From NCBI RefSeq assembly GCF_030580865.1, contig NZ_JAUQSY010000004.1, forward strand, positions 248,001-312,000: a stretch of 64,000 nt of DNA, given 5' to 3'. Shown one piece after another: positions 16,629 through 25,099 of this stretch. Below the pieces are notes generated by a model. That model saw only the letters and a list, made by a program, of their open reading frames with translations, had not been told where the DNA came from and ran no database searches. The translations under genes were made by a program, and so were the position numbers. This DNA comes from Hymenobacter aranciens (GTDB lineage: Bacteria > Bacteroidota > Bacteroidia > Cytophagales > Hymenobacteraceae). Position 1 is the stretch's first letter; each line of letters opens with the position of its first letter.

Positions 16629-17897
16629 ATGCCGCGTCTTCTGCCCCTATTGCTCCTGTTGCTCCTGCCGCTGCTGGCGCTACTGCCCGCCGCCCCGCGC
16701 CCCGATTTCGCCGGCCTCTACCGCGACCAGCCGCGCCTGCGCCTCGACACCCGCCGCGAGGCCGACAGCCTGCGCCTCTACCTGCAAGTGCCCGCCGACA
16801 CGCGCCTCACGCCCGGCCGTTCCCTGCTGCTCACCGCCTGGCCCGCTTATGAAGCCAAGCAGCCGCAGTGGCAGGACAGCCTGCCGCGCCGCCGCTGGCA
16901 CCCGCGCCCGCTGCCCGGCGGTGAGACGCTGCTCAGCTTCTGCCTGCCCATCACTAAGCTGCCCGCCGGCACCGTGCTGCAAATTCAAATCGGCAATGAG
17001 GTAGCCCCCGGCGGCTACCAGCCCGCTGAGCGCACGGCCTGGCTTACCCTTACGCCCGAGCGGCTGGCCCGGCCCTTCGTGCTCACCGATACGCTGGGCC
17101 TGCCGCTGCTACGCTCCTACGTGCGCACCACGGAGGTCTTCGGCGTCGAGAGCTTCGGGCTGATGCAGCCCGTACGCTGGACGCGCTACGACCTCAAGCC
17201 CGCCCCCGCCCTGCCGCCCATGACCGACCCGCGCACTGTGCCCGCCGGCCCCCGCGTGCTGCCGATTCTCGATTCGGCCACGGCCCAGCCGGGGCAGCTG
17301 TTTCGCTTCGGGCAGCCGGGGCTGTATGCGCTGCGGGTGGGCGGCGCGGGGGGCGTGCCGCGCCGCACGGTGGCCGTGCTGGCCGCCGAAAATGAATATC
17401 CGGCCCTCGTCACCGCCCCCGAATTAATTGAGCCGCTGCGCTTCCTCACTACCAGCAAGGAGCGGCAGGCACTGAGCAGCGCCGCCGAGCCCAAGCGGGC
17501 CGTCGACCAGTTCTGGCTCGACATCGCCAAGGGCAACAAAACCCTGGGCAAGGAGCTGATACGCCGCTACTACGGCCGCGTGACGGCCGCCAACGACCTC
17601 TTCGCCGCCCACAAGCCCGGCTCGCTCACCGATATGGGCCTGCTCTACACCGTGCTGGGCCCGCCGCCCAGCGTGCGCCGGCTGGCTAACGGCGAGGAAC
17701 GCTGGTTTTATCCCGAGGCCAGCCGCGACGGCGGACCGGTTACCTTCACCTTCCGGCCCAAGCCGAGTACCTTTGCCCCCGATTATCACGAATTAGTGCG
17801 CCGCCCCGAGTACGAATTGCTCTGGTATGCCGCCGTAGAGCAATGGAGAACCCCCTCGACCGCCCCGAACGCCCCCGCCGCACCCAGAAACCGGTAG
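16629..17897 (+). CDS. GWxTD domain protein
   Basis: This 422-aa protein has a hydrophobic Sec signal of Leu and Pro at residues 1-25. A middle beta region follows (LRLYLQVPADTRLTPGRSLLLTAWPAY). The C-terminal domain at about 290-385 fits the GWxTD family: DQFWLDIAKGNKTLGKELIRRYYGRVTAANDLF, SLTDMGLLYTVLGPPP (variant of the GWxTD motif), ERWFYP. The family is found mostly in Bacteroidota and Acidobacteriota envelopes and has no settled role. Its 3' end overlaps the start of rlmB by 55 bp in a different frame, so the two genes are probably transcribed together. Confidence 0.82.
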   Translation: MPRLLPLLLLLLLPLLALLPAAPRPDFAGLYRDQPRLRLDTRREADSLRLYLQVPADTRLTPGRSLLLTAWPAYEAKQPQWQDSLPRRRWHPRPLPGGETLLSFCLPITKLPAGTVLQIQIGNEVAPGGYQPAERTAWLTLTPERLARPFVLTDTLGLPLLRSYVRTTEVFGVESFGLMQPVRWTRYDLKPAPALPPMTDPRTVPAGPRVLPILDSATAQPGQLFRFGQPGLYALRVGGAGGVPRRTVAVLAAENEYPALVTAPELIEPLRFLTTSKERQALSSAAEPKRAVDQFWLDIAKGNKTLGKELIRRYYGRVTAANDLFAAHKPGSLTDMGLLYTVLGPPPSVRRLANGEERWFYPEASRDGGPVTFTFRPKPSTFAPDYHELVRRPEYELLWYAAVEQWRTPSTAPNAPAAPRNR

Positions 17898-18922
17898 CCG
17901 GCCGCCGTTTTTACGACTCGCAAAACCGGCAAGTCACGCCCAAGCAGTTCCGGCCCGACCGCCAGGCCGGCCTGGGCGATGAATTCAGCGACCGCCCCGC
18001 CCGCCCCCGCGGCCGCGGCGGCTCCGACAACCAGCCCGAGGGTAGCGAGCGCCGCTTCGGCAACGACCGGCCCGACCGCGGCGGCGACCGGCCGCCCTTC
18101 CGCGAGCGCGACGACCGCGGCGGCCGGGGTGGCGACGACCGCCCGCGCTTCAACCACAAGCCCGCCGCCGACCGCAGTATCGACATGCTCTTCGGCCTGC
18201 GCCCCATCCTGGAGGCCCTGAATGCGGGCCGCACGCTGGAAAAGATTTTCCTGCTGCGCGGCACCAAGAACAGCCTCGTGTCCGACATCTCGGAGCTGGC
18301 CCGCGCGGCCGGCATCCAGGTGCAGCTGGTGCCGGTGGAGAAGCTCGACGGCCTGACCCGCAAAAACCACCAGGGCGCGGTGGCCTTCGTGTCGCCCATC
18401 GACTTCGCCCCGCTCGATAGCATCGTCTCGACGCTGTTTGAGGAAGGTAAAGTGCCCTTCCTGCTGCTGCTCGACCGCATCACCGACGTGCGCAACTTCG
18501 GCGCCATTGCCCGCACCGCCGAGTGCCTCGGCGTGCAGGCGCTGGTGGTGCCCAGCCACGGCGCCGCCCAAATCAACGGCGACGCCCTCAAAACCAGCGC
18601 CGGCGCCCTCAACCTGCTGCCCGTGTGCCGCGAAAAGGACCTGCGCGACACCGTGCGTTTCCTCAAAGACAGCGGCATCACGGTAGTGGCCTGTACCGAA
18701 AAAGCCGACGAAGCCGTGGGCGCCCACGAAATCGATTTCTCCGGCCCCGTGGCCGTGCTCATGGGCTCGGAGGAAGACGGCATCTCGCCCGAGCTGCTGC
18801 GCCTGGCCGACGTGAAGCTGAAAGTGCCGATGGCCGGCCAGATTCAGAGTTTGAATGTGAGCGTAGCCGCCGGGATTATGCTGTTTGAGGTAGCCCGCCA
18901 GCGCGTGACCACGGAGGAGTAG
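17843..18922 (+). CDS. rlmB: 23S rRNA (guanosine-2'-O-)-methyltransferase RlmB (TrmH/SpoU family) with RG-rich extension
   Basis: Residues 115-359 are a complete SpoU methyltransferase. The substrate-binding domain starts MLFGLRPILEALNAGR. The knotted domain has motif 1 LDRITDVRNFGAIARTAE, motif 2 VLMGSEEDGISPELL and motif 3 VPMAGQIQSLNVSVAAG. The family methylates the ribose of G2251 in 23S rRNA. Unusual for the family, residues 1-110 are a disordered basic tail rich in Arg, Gly and Asp (RGGSDNQ, RGGDRPPFRERDDRGGRGG). The ATG at 17843 lies inside the GWxTD gene; a later start would remove the tail but none is better placed. The stop codon abuts a dispersed repeat. Confidence 0.92.
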   Translation: MENPLDRPERPRRTQKPVAGRRFYDSQNRQVTPKQFRPDRQAGLGDEFSDRPARPRGRGGSDNQPEGSERRFGNDRPDRGGDRPPFRERDDRGGRGGDDRPRFNHKPAADRSIDMLFGLRPILEALNAGRTLEKIFLLRGTKNSLVSDISELARAAGIQVQLVPVEKLDGLTRKNHQGAVAFVSPIDFAPLDSIVSTLFEEGKVPFLLLLDRITDVRNFGAIARTAECLGVQALVVPSHGAAQINGDALKTSAGALNLLPVCREKDLRDTVRFLKDSGITVVACTEKADEAVGAHEIDFSGPVAVLMGSEEDGISPELLRLADVKLKVPMAGQIQSLNVSVAAGIMLFEVARQRVTTEE

Positions 18923-19153
18923 AACGATAAACTCCCCTCCTGCCAAGGAGGGGATGTTGCGCCGCAGGCGCAACGGGGGTGGTTAGGCCTGCCGCGCCGG
19001 TTGCGCCACTAATCAAAAAGGCCGTGAAGCGAAGTGCTTCACGGCCTTTTTTTTGTTGTTCGGGTTTTGTTCTAACGGCGCTGACGGCCTAACCACCCCC
19101 GTTTTTGCTGCGCGAAAACATCCCCTCCTTGGCAGGAGGGGAGTTTGTCGTTC
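18923..19153. repeat. MITE-like composite repeat (family A, copies 1 and 2)
   Basis: Two inverted copies of a roughly 67-bp repeat at 18923-18989 and 19086-19153 face each other with about 96 bp between them. Each copy runs AACGACAAACTCCCCTCC, a GGAGGGGA arm, an inner hairpin, then CGGGGGTGGTT. The left end starts directly after the rlmB stop codon and the right end directly after the manC stop codon. The inner hairpin is GTTGCGCC-GCA-GGCGCAAC in the left copy and GTTTTCGC-GCA-GCAAAAAC in the right. A strong terminator sits in the middle. See also 24875-25099 and 60371-60437. Confidence 0.9.
19015..19051. terminator. Bidirectional terminator between rlmB and manC
   Basis: Perfect stem AAAAAGGCCGTGAAGC / GCTTCACGGCCTTTTT with a 5-nt loop and T runs on both strands. 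Confidence 0.88.
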
Positions 19154-20236
19154 TTAATTATACCCGGCACCCTTCTTGGCCTTCACATCGGCCACGAAGT
19201 CCTTCACTCGCTGCTCCTCCGAGCGCTTGCAGATGAGCAGCACGTTGTCGTACTCGGCCACGATGTAATCTTCGAGGCCCTGCACCACCACCAGCCGCTC
19301 GGAGGGCGTTTTGATGACGCAGCCGCTGGTGTCGTAGAGCAGCACGTCGCCGCTTACCACGTTGTTGTTCTCGTCCTGCTCGCCGATGCGGTGCAGCGAG
19401 TCCCAGGTACCTACGTCGCTCCAGCCGAAGTCGGCGGGCAGCACGTACACGTTGTCCGCCTTTTCCATCACGCCGTAGTCGATGCTGATGTTGCGGCAGC
19501 GCGAGTAGGCTTCGCTGATGAAGGCTTCTTCCTGCGGGGTGCCCAGCTGGTTGGCGCCTTCGTCAAATACCTCGGCGATATCGCTCAGGTACTGGTGCAG
19601 GGCGTGCACAATCACATCGGCGCGCCACACGAAGAGGCCGGAGTTCCAGAGGAAGTCGCCGCTGTCGATGAACATCTTGGCCAGCTCCAGATTCGGCTTT
19701 TCGGTAAAGGTTTTCACCTTGTGCAGCTGGCCGCCGGGCAGGCTCTGGTCGTCCATGTACTGGATGTAGCCGTAGCCGGTATCGGGGCGCGAGGGCTTGA
19801 TGCCGAGCGTAATGAGAACGTCATCTTGCCGGGCAGCCTCTACGGCAATGCGGATGAGGCGGCGAAACTCGTCTTCCCGCAGCACGGCGTGGTCGGCGGG
19901 CGTCACGATAATAGTGGCTTTGGGGTCGCGCTGCGCAATGCGGTAGCTGGCGTAGGCGATGCAGGGCGCCGTATTGCGGCCGATGGGCTCGCCCAGAATC
20001 TGGTTGGCGGGCAGGTCGGGCAGGTGTTCCTGCACCAGGTCGGTATAGTCGCGGTTGGTCACCACAAACACGTTTTCGGGCGGGCAGATGCCGGCAAACC
20101 GGTCCACGGTAAGTTGGAGCATGGAGCGGCCCACGCCCAGCACGTCGTGAAACTGCTTGGGATGATTGGTGCGGCTAAAGGGCCAGAAGCGGCTGCCAAT
20201 GCCGCCGGCCATCACGATGAGATAAGTGCTTTGCAA
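19154..20236 (-). CDS. manC: Mannose-1-phosphate guanylyltransferase
   Basis: This 360-aa nucleotidyltransferase makes GDP-mannose from mannose-1-phosphate and GTP for surface polysaccharide. Motifs are MAGGIGSRFWPFSR at the N-terminus (GTP loop), HPKQF, VVTNRDY, ILGEPIGRNTAPCIAYAS, VTPADHAV, and KVKTFTEKPNLELA-type sugar-binding residues. It is the single-domain form without the C-terminal isomerase found in bifunctional ManC. The frame needs a TTG start at 20236: an in-frame TAG lies just upstream, and the next ATG cuts into the GTP loop region. It is followed at 166 bp on the same strand by kdsD upstream, so both may serve envelope glycans. Confidence 0.92.
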   Translation of the reverse strand: MQSTYLIVMAGGIGSRFWPFSRTNHPKQFHDVLGVGRSMLQLTVDRFAGICPPENVFVVTNRDYTDLVQEHLPDLPANQILGEPIGRNTAPCIAYASYRIAQRDPKATIIVTPADHAVLREDEFRRLIRIAVEAARQDDVLITLGIKPSRPDTGYGYIQYMDDQSLPGGQLHKVKTFTEKPNLELAKMFIDSGDFLWNSGLFVWRADVIVHALHQYLSDIAEVFDEGANQLGTPQEEAFISEAYSRCRNISIDYGVMEKADNVYVLPADFGWSDVGTWDSLHRIGEQDENNNVVSGDVLLYDTSGCVIKTPSERLVVVQGLEDYIVAEYDNVLLICKRSEEQRVKDFVADVKAKKGAGYN

Positions 20237-20401
20237 GATGGTAAACTAGTGAAATGGCGAGGTGGTGAGTTTATAAAGCAAGCTCTTACCTCAGTCCGGC
20301 ATTGTTTTACAGAGAATTCAAGAATACAAAATTGCACCGAAAAGCCGAACTGGCCGCCGGTTGGTGTTACTCACCACCCTACTATTTCACCAGCCCAGCA
20401 C

Positions 20402-21421
20402 CTACACCAGTCCCTCACGCAGCAAATCGTGCAGGTGAATGAAGCCCGCGAAGGTGCCGTCCTCCGTCACCACGAGTTGCGTAATGTTGCGCTGCTGCAT
20501 GCGGGCCAGGGCCTCGGCGGCAAAGTCGTCGATGTCGATGGTGGCCGGCTGGGGCGTGAGAATGTCGCTGGCGCGCAGGCTTTCGAGGTCGGAGAAGCTG
20601 CCGAGCATGCGGCGCAGGTCGCCGTCGGTGATGATGCCGGCCAGGGCGTCGGCAGCGTCGAGCACGGCGGTGGCGCCGAGGCGCTTGCCGGAAATTTCCA
20701 GCAATACCTCTTTCAGGGTAGCGTCGAGGCGCACCTGGGGGCGCTGGTTCTGGCGGCTAAGGTCGCCTACTTTGAGGTAGAGCTTCTTGCCGAGGGTGCC
20801 GCCGGGGTGCAGGCGGGCAAAATCGGCGGCCGTGAACTGGCGGCTTTCGAGCAGACACACGGCCAGGGCGTCGCCCAGGGCCAGCGCAGCGGTGGTGCTG
20901 GTGGTGGGGGCCAGGTTGTTGGGGCAGGCCTCTTTCTGCACCGGGGCGTGGAGGATGAAATCGGCCTGCCGGGCCAGGTAAGAGTCGGCATTGCTGACCA
21001 GCGCGGCCAGCGGCACACCCTTGCGGCGCAGCAGCGGCACCAGCACCTTTATTTCGGGCGTGTCGCCGCTTTTGCTGATGGCCACTACGAAGTCGCCGGG
21101 CTGAATCATGCCCAGGTCGCCGTGAATGGCATCGGCGGCGTGCATAAACAGGGCGGGCGTGCCAGTGCTGTTGAGCGTGGCCACGATTTTACCGGCAATG
21201 TGGGCGCTTTTGCCGATGCCCGTGACCACCACCCGCCCCGCCAGGGCCAGAATAGCCGTGACGCAGCGCGCGAAGTCGGGCGTGGCGGCAATGGCTTCGG
21301 CCACGTCGTGCAGCGCGGCCGCTTCGGCGTGCAATACCTGCCGGGCAATGGCCAGCACGTTGACGGCCGGGGCCGGCGCGGCGGATGCTGCCGCAGCAGC
21401 CGAAGAAGAGGAAGAAGCCAT
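20402..21421 (-). CDS. kdsD: Arabinose-5-phosphate isomerase (KpsF/GutQ family)
   Basis: The 339-aa protein has an Ala/Ser-rich N-terminus, then an SIS sugar isomerase domain at about 35-170 (VVVTGIGKSAHIAGKIVATL, STGTPALFMHAADAIHGDLGMI, VAISKSGDTPEI), then two CBS domains at about 215-339 (LGATAVLDAADALAGIITDGDLRRML and ITQLVVTEDGTFAGFIHLHDLL). The enzyme turns ribulose-5-phosphate into arabinose-5-phosphate, the first step to Kdo for lipopolysaccharide. Length is normal. It is divergent from recQ across 172 bp. The ATG at 21421 starts a poly-Ser/Ala stretch that could also be shortened, but no better start is visible. Confidence 0.92.
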   Translation of the reverse strand: MASSSSSAAAAASAAPAPAVNVLAIARQVLHAEAAALHDVAEAIAATPDFARCVTAILALAGRVVVTGIGKSAHIAGKIVATLNSTGTPALFMHAADAIHGDLGMIQPGDFVVAISKSGDTPEIKVLVPLLRRKGVPLAALVSNADSYLARQADFILHAPVQKEACPNNLAPTTSTTAALALGDALAVCLLESRQFTAADFARLHPGGTLGKKLYLKVGDLSRQNQRPQVRLDATLKEVLLEISGKRLGATAVLDAADALAGIITDGDLRRMLGSFSDLESLRASDILTPQPATIDIDDFAAEALARMQQRNITQLVVTEDGTFAGFIHLHDLLREGLV

Positions 21422-21593
21422 CGAAAGAGCGGGGTTGAGGGCGCAAAATTCGGGGAAAACTACTGGATTGCGGAGCGGGGGAACTTTCCCGGGTCTGTTA
21501 AGAAAAAAATTTCGCTTTCATGTTGAAAACGACGGCTCGTGCTTATCTTCGTTTAGTCCTGCTTCTGCAAGCCACTTACTTTAGTTCCGTCCA

Positions 21594-23801
21594 ATGCCGC
21601 TACCCGTCCTCGAAGCAACCGCCGAAGTTGCTGCCGACCTGAAACACAAGCTTAAGGAAGTTTTTGGCTACGGCCAGTTCAGGGGAACGCAGGAAGCCGT
21701 TATCAAGAATGTCCTAACGGGCCACAACACATTTGTGATAATGCCCACCGGCGCGGGCAAGAGCCTGTGCTACCAGCTGCCGGCCCTGGTGGTGCCGGGC
21801 ACGGCCATCGTCATTTCGCCGCTCATCGCGCTGATGAAGAATCAGGTGGACCAGTTGGGCGCGTTCGGCGTGAACGCGCAGGTGTACAATTCGACCCTCA
21901 CCAAAAGCGAGATGAAGCGGGTGCAGCGCGACGTGGTGAGCGGCGAGGTGCGCCTGCTCTACGTGGCCCCCGAAAGCCTCAACAAGGACGAAACCATTGA
22001 GTTTCTGCAGCGCTCCAACATCAGCTTCGTGGCCATCGACGAGGCCCACTGCATCTCGGAGTGGGGCCACGATTTCCGGCCCGAGTACCGCCGCATTCGC
22101 GGCATCATCGACCATCTGGGGCCGAACATTCCCATCATCGCCCTCACGGCCACGGCCACGCCCAAAGTGCAGCTGGATATCCAGAAAAACCTGCACATGG
22201 ACGACGCTTCGGTGTTCAAGACCAGCTTCAACCGCACCAACCTCTACTACGAGGTGCGCGCCAAGCACAACACCAAAAAGCAGCTCATTCAGTACATCAA
22301 GCAGCGCAAGGGCAAGGCGGGCATCATCTACTGCCTGAGCCGCAAGAAGGTAGAGGAAATTGCAGAGCTGCTGCGGGTGAATGACATCCGGGCACGGCCC
22401 TACCACGCGGGCCTCGACCAGCAGGTACGCATTGACAACCAGGATGCTTTTCTCAACGAGGACTGCGACGTGATTGTGGCGACCATTGCCTTCGGCATGG
22501 GCATCGACAAGCCCGACGTACGCTTCGTAGTGCACTACGATGCGCCTAAAAGCATCGAGGGCTACTACCAGGAAACCGGCCGCGGCGGCCGCGACGGCCT
22601 GGAGGGCGACTGCCTGATGTTCTACAGCTACGACGACATTCTGAAGCTGGAAAAATTCAGCAAGGACAAGCCCGTGACCGAGCGCGACAACGCCCGGCAG
22701 CTGCTGCAGGAGATGACCAACTACGCCGAAAGCGCGGTGTGCCGCCGCCGGCAGCTGCTGCATTACTTCGGCGAAAACCTGGACACCGACTGCGGCTTCT
22801 GCGACAACTGCCGGCACCCCAAGGAGCGGTTTGAGGGCGAAGAGGCCGTGGGCCTGGCCCTGCGCGCCGTGGTGCAGACCGAAGCCCGCTTCAACCTCGA
22901 CCATATCGGACAGGTGCTGATGGGGCTGACCAACCCGCACATCGAAAGCTACGGCCACAACGGCCTGCCGGTGTACGCGCAGGGCAAGGAGCTGGGCGAC
23001 GCGCAGTTCTGGCACTCGGTGCTGCGGCAGTGCCTGCTCAACGACTTTCTGGAGAAGGACATCGACAGCATCGGGCTGGTACGCATCACCGACCGCGGCA
23101 TTGACTTCATCGAAAACCCGCGCTCCATCACCCTCACCAAAGACCACAACTTTGAGGAGGAGCAGAAGGCTGACGAGGAAAAGGAGGAAGTGCAGCACGC
23201 CGCCGGGCACGACGAAGTATTGTTCAGCCAGTTGAAAGAACTGCGCCGGCAGGTGGCGAAGCAGAAAAACCTGCCCCCCTACGTGCTCTTTCAGGACCCG
23301 AGCCTGAAGGAAATGGCCACCACCTACCCCACCACGCTGCACGACCTGACGCACGTGTCGGGCGTGGGCCAGGGCAAGGCGCAGAAGTTCGGCGCGCCGT
23401 TCGTGGCGGCCATCAAGAAGTACGTGGAAGACAACGACATCGTCACGGCCGAGGACGTGGTGGTGAAGTCGGCCGTGAACCGCTCGAAGAATAAAATCTT
23501 CATCATCCAGCAAATCGACAAGAAGATGATGCTGGAGGATATTGCCCAGGCCCGCGGCCTCGACATGCGCGAGCTGATGGAGGAAATCGAGCACATCTGC
23601 TACTCCGGCACCCGCCTGAATCTCGATTACTACCTCGAAGACATGGTGGATGAGGACAAGCAGGAGGAAATCTACGACTACTTCATGAACGCCAGCACCG
23701 ACAACATTGCGGTGGCCTTGAAGGACCTGGGCACCGACGATTTTACCGAAGAAGAGCTCCGGCTGGTGCGGATTAAGTTTATCAGCGAGGTGGCAAATTA
23801 G
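21594..23801 (+). CDS. recQ: ATP-dependent DNA helicase RecQ
   Basis: This 735-aa protein is a complete RecQ. The helicase core has Walker A PTGAGKSLCYQLPAL (about residue 50) and the DEAH box (FVAIDEAHCISEWGHDFRP, near 149), with motif VI QETGRGGRDG. The zinc-binding RQC part follows (CRRRQLLHYFGENLDTDCGFCDNC, near 383-405). An HRDC domain lies at about 545-615 (LRRQVAKQKNLPPYVLFQD). The remaining 120 acidic residues resemble the C-terminal extension I recall in Bacteroidota RecQ. It acts in 3'-5' DNA unwinding for repair and recombination. Its stop lies 5 bp from the stop of convergent hmuS, with no room for a terminator between them. Confidence 0.96.
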   Translation: MPLPVLEATAEVAADLKHKLKEVFGYGQFRGTQEAVIKNVLTGHNTFVIMPTGAGKSLCYQLPALVVPGTAIVISPLIALMKNQVDQLGAFGVNAQVYNSTLTKSEMKRVQRDVVSGEVRLLYVAPESLNKDETIEFLQRSNISFVAIDEAHCISEWGHDFRPEYRRIRGIIDHLGPNIPIIALTATATPKVQLDIQKNLHMDDASVFKTSFNRTNLYYEVRAKHNTKKQLIQYIKQRKGKAGIIYCLSRKKVEEIAELLRVNDIRARPYHAGLDQQVRIDNQDAFLNEDCDVIVATIAFGMGIDKPDVRFVVHYDAPKSIEGYYQETGRGGRDGLEGDCLMFYSYDDILKLEKFSKDKPVTERDNARQLLQEMTNYAESAVCRRRQLLHYFGENLDTDCGFCDNCRHPKERFEGEEAVGLALRAVVQTEARFNLDHIGQVLMGLTNPHIESYGHNGLPVYAQGKELGDAQFWHSVLRQCLLNDFLEKDIDSIGLVRITDRGIDFIENPRSITLTKDHNFEEEQKADEEKEEVQHAAGHDEVLFSQLKELRRQVAKQKNLPPYVLFQDPSLKEMATTYPTTLHDLTHVSGVGQGKAQKFGAPFVAAIKKYVEDNDIVTAEDVVVKSAVNRSKNKIFIIQQIDKKMMLEDIAQARGLDMRELMEEIEHICYSGTRLNLDYYLEDMVDEDKQEEIYDYFMNASTDNIAVALKDLGTDDFTEEELRLVRIKFISEVAN

Positions 23802-23806
23802 GCTCT

Positions 23807-24847
23807 TTACAGCGCCGCTACCAGTTCGCGCCACGACTCCTGCTCGGGGATGCCGGGCTTGCGCTTGCCGAACAGCAGCAGCAGGTTGCGGCCCTGGGCG
23901 TCGAAGAGTTCCAGGGAGGTTACCACGCCGTCGGCGGTGGGCTTTTGCACCACCCAGCTCTCGGCTACATCACCTAGCTTAAGGTGGAGGTTAAATTCAG
24001 GGTCGAGCACGTTAATCCAGGGGCCGGTGGGCACGATTTTGTGCACCGCGCCAGTGTGAATCTGAATGCAGCCGCGGCTGGCCACGAAAATCATAACTTC
24101 CTGCTCCTGCGCGGCGGCGGCGCGCAGGGCGCGCTCTATGGCATCATTCGCCACGCGGCGCAGCAGCTCGGGCGGGCCGAGGCGCAGCGCCTGGGTGCGG
24201 CTCAGACCAAACTGCCGCAGCAGGCCGAAGAAGGCGTGGGTATCCTGCAGGTCGCGCCAGGCAGCCTGGAAACCAGCTACGTCGATGCTGTCGTCGGAGG
24301 CTTCGGCTTTTTCGGTGGGCGACGGTGTGGTAGCGAGTGTGTCGGGTTGCACGTCGGCACGGTAGCGGGCCACCAGGGCGTCGTAGGCAGCGTCGTCGCT
24401 GGTTTCGGTGAGGTAGATTTTGTGCAGCGCCTCGCCATCGGCGGCGAAGAACTGCAGGCTGCGGCGGCCGTTTTCGCTTACGGCGAAGCCAAATTGCCAG
24501 TGCATCATAAAGAGACGCAGGTCAATATCTTCGCCTAGCACGAGGCCCATCTGCCCCTGAAAGGATACGTCGCGGTACGGGCCCTTGCGCTCGTGCACCA
24601 CGCTGTCGTTGCGGGTCAGAGCCATCACGTGGCCCAGGGTGGGCACTTCCTTTAGCAGCTCGCGGAAGTCGCCGGCCAGAAATACCACGGGCGAATCGGC
24701 GGCATTGGAGCATTGGGTGGCTAGTAGCTCGGCTTCGCTGCTATTCAATTGTTTGGCGGCATCGCGGATGCGGGTTTGGGGATTGGCGGCTTTGAACTCG
24801 GCCCAGCGGGTGGCGAGGGCGGCGGAGGCAGTGAGGATTTCAGACAT
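23807..24847 (-). CDS. hmuS: Heme-degrading/heme-trafficking protein HmuS (ChuS family)
   Basis: This 346-aa cytoplasmic protein belongs to the HmuS/ChuS family: VMALTRNDSVVHERKGPYRDVSF in the first half and VMIFVASRGCIQIHTGAVHKIVPTGPWINVLDPEFNLHL in the second. The two halves are the internal duplication typical of the family. It takes heme from the importer, and relatives release iron. The start MSEILTAS at 24847 is preferred over the ATG 33 bp upstream. It is the last gene of the heme cluster, but a composite palindromic repeat (24875-25099) separates it from hmuV, so transcription may drop or restart here. Confidence 0.93.
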   Translation of the reverse strand: MSEILTASAALATRWAEFKAANPQTRIRDAAKQLNSSEAELLATQCSNAADSPVVFLAGDFRELLKEVPTLGHVMALTRNDSVVHERKGPYRDVSFQGQMGLVLGEDIDLRLFMMHWQFGFAVSENGRRSLQFFAADGEALHKIYLTETSDDAAYDALVARYRADVQPDTLATTPSPTEKAEASDDSIDVAGFQAAWRDLQDTHAFFGLLRQFGLSRTQALRLGPPELLRRVANDAIERALRAAAAQEQEVMIFVASRGCIQIHTGAVHKIVPTGPWINVLDPEFNLHLKLGDVAESWVVQKPTADGVVTSLELFDAQGRNLLLLFGKRKPGIPEQESWRELVAAL

Positions 24848-24874
24848 AATTTGGATGAGATGAGGAAGATGAGA

Positions 24875-25099
24875 GAACAAAACTCCCCTCCTTGGAAAGG
24901 AGGGGATGTTTTCGCGCAGCGAAAACGGGGGTGGTTGAACCGGTCGCGCCGATTGGGCTTTTGTTGAGTTTTTTGAAAAATCGAGAGCAGAACAAGGTAT
25001 TACTGCGTCGTTCTATTGGCGCGAACGGGCGAACCACCCCCGTTCGCGCCTCAGCGGCGCTCACATCCCCTCCTTTCCAAGGAGGGGAGTTTGTCGTTC
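24875..25099. repeat. MITE-like composite repeat (family A, copies 3 and 4) inside the heme cluster
   Basis: Same architecture as 18923-19153: inverted copies at 24875-24941 and 25031-25099, about 90 bp apart. Inner hairpin is GTTTTCGC-GCA-GCGAAAAC in copy 3. In copy 4 it is a different, imperfect GC-rich stem (GCGCC/GGCGC core). The copy-4 end overlaps the last base of the hmuV stop codon (TAG then AACGACAAACTCC). The copy-3 end faces the hmuS ATG, 27 bp away. Confidence 0.9.

Noticed and set aside
17786..18973. 395-codon minus-strand open frame
   Set aside because: Antisense to rlmB, which shows all three SpoU motifs.
19145..21526. 793-codon plus-strand open frame
   Set aside because: It runs antisense through manC and kdsD, which have clear family motifs; His/Val/Gly-rich composition is a shadow of GC-rich coding.
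21714..23834. 706-codon minus-strand open frame
   Set aside because: Antisense to recQ; no family pattern, Val/His/Leu-rich shadow.
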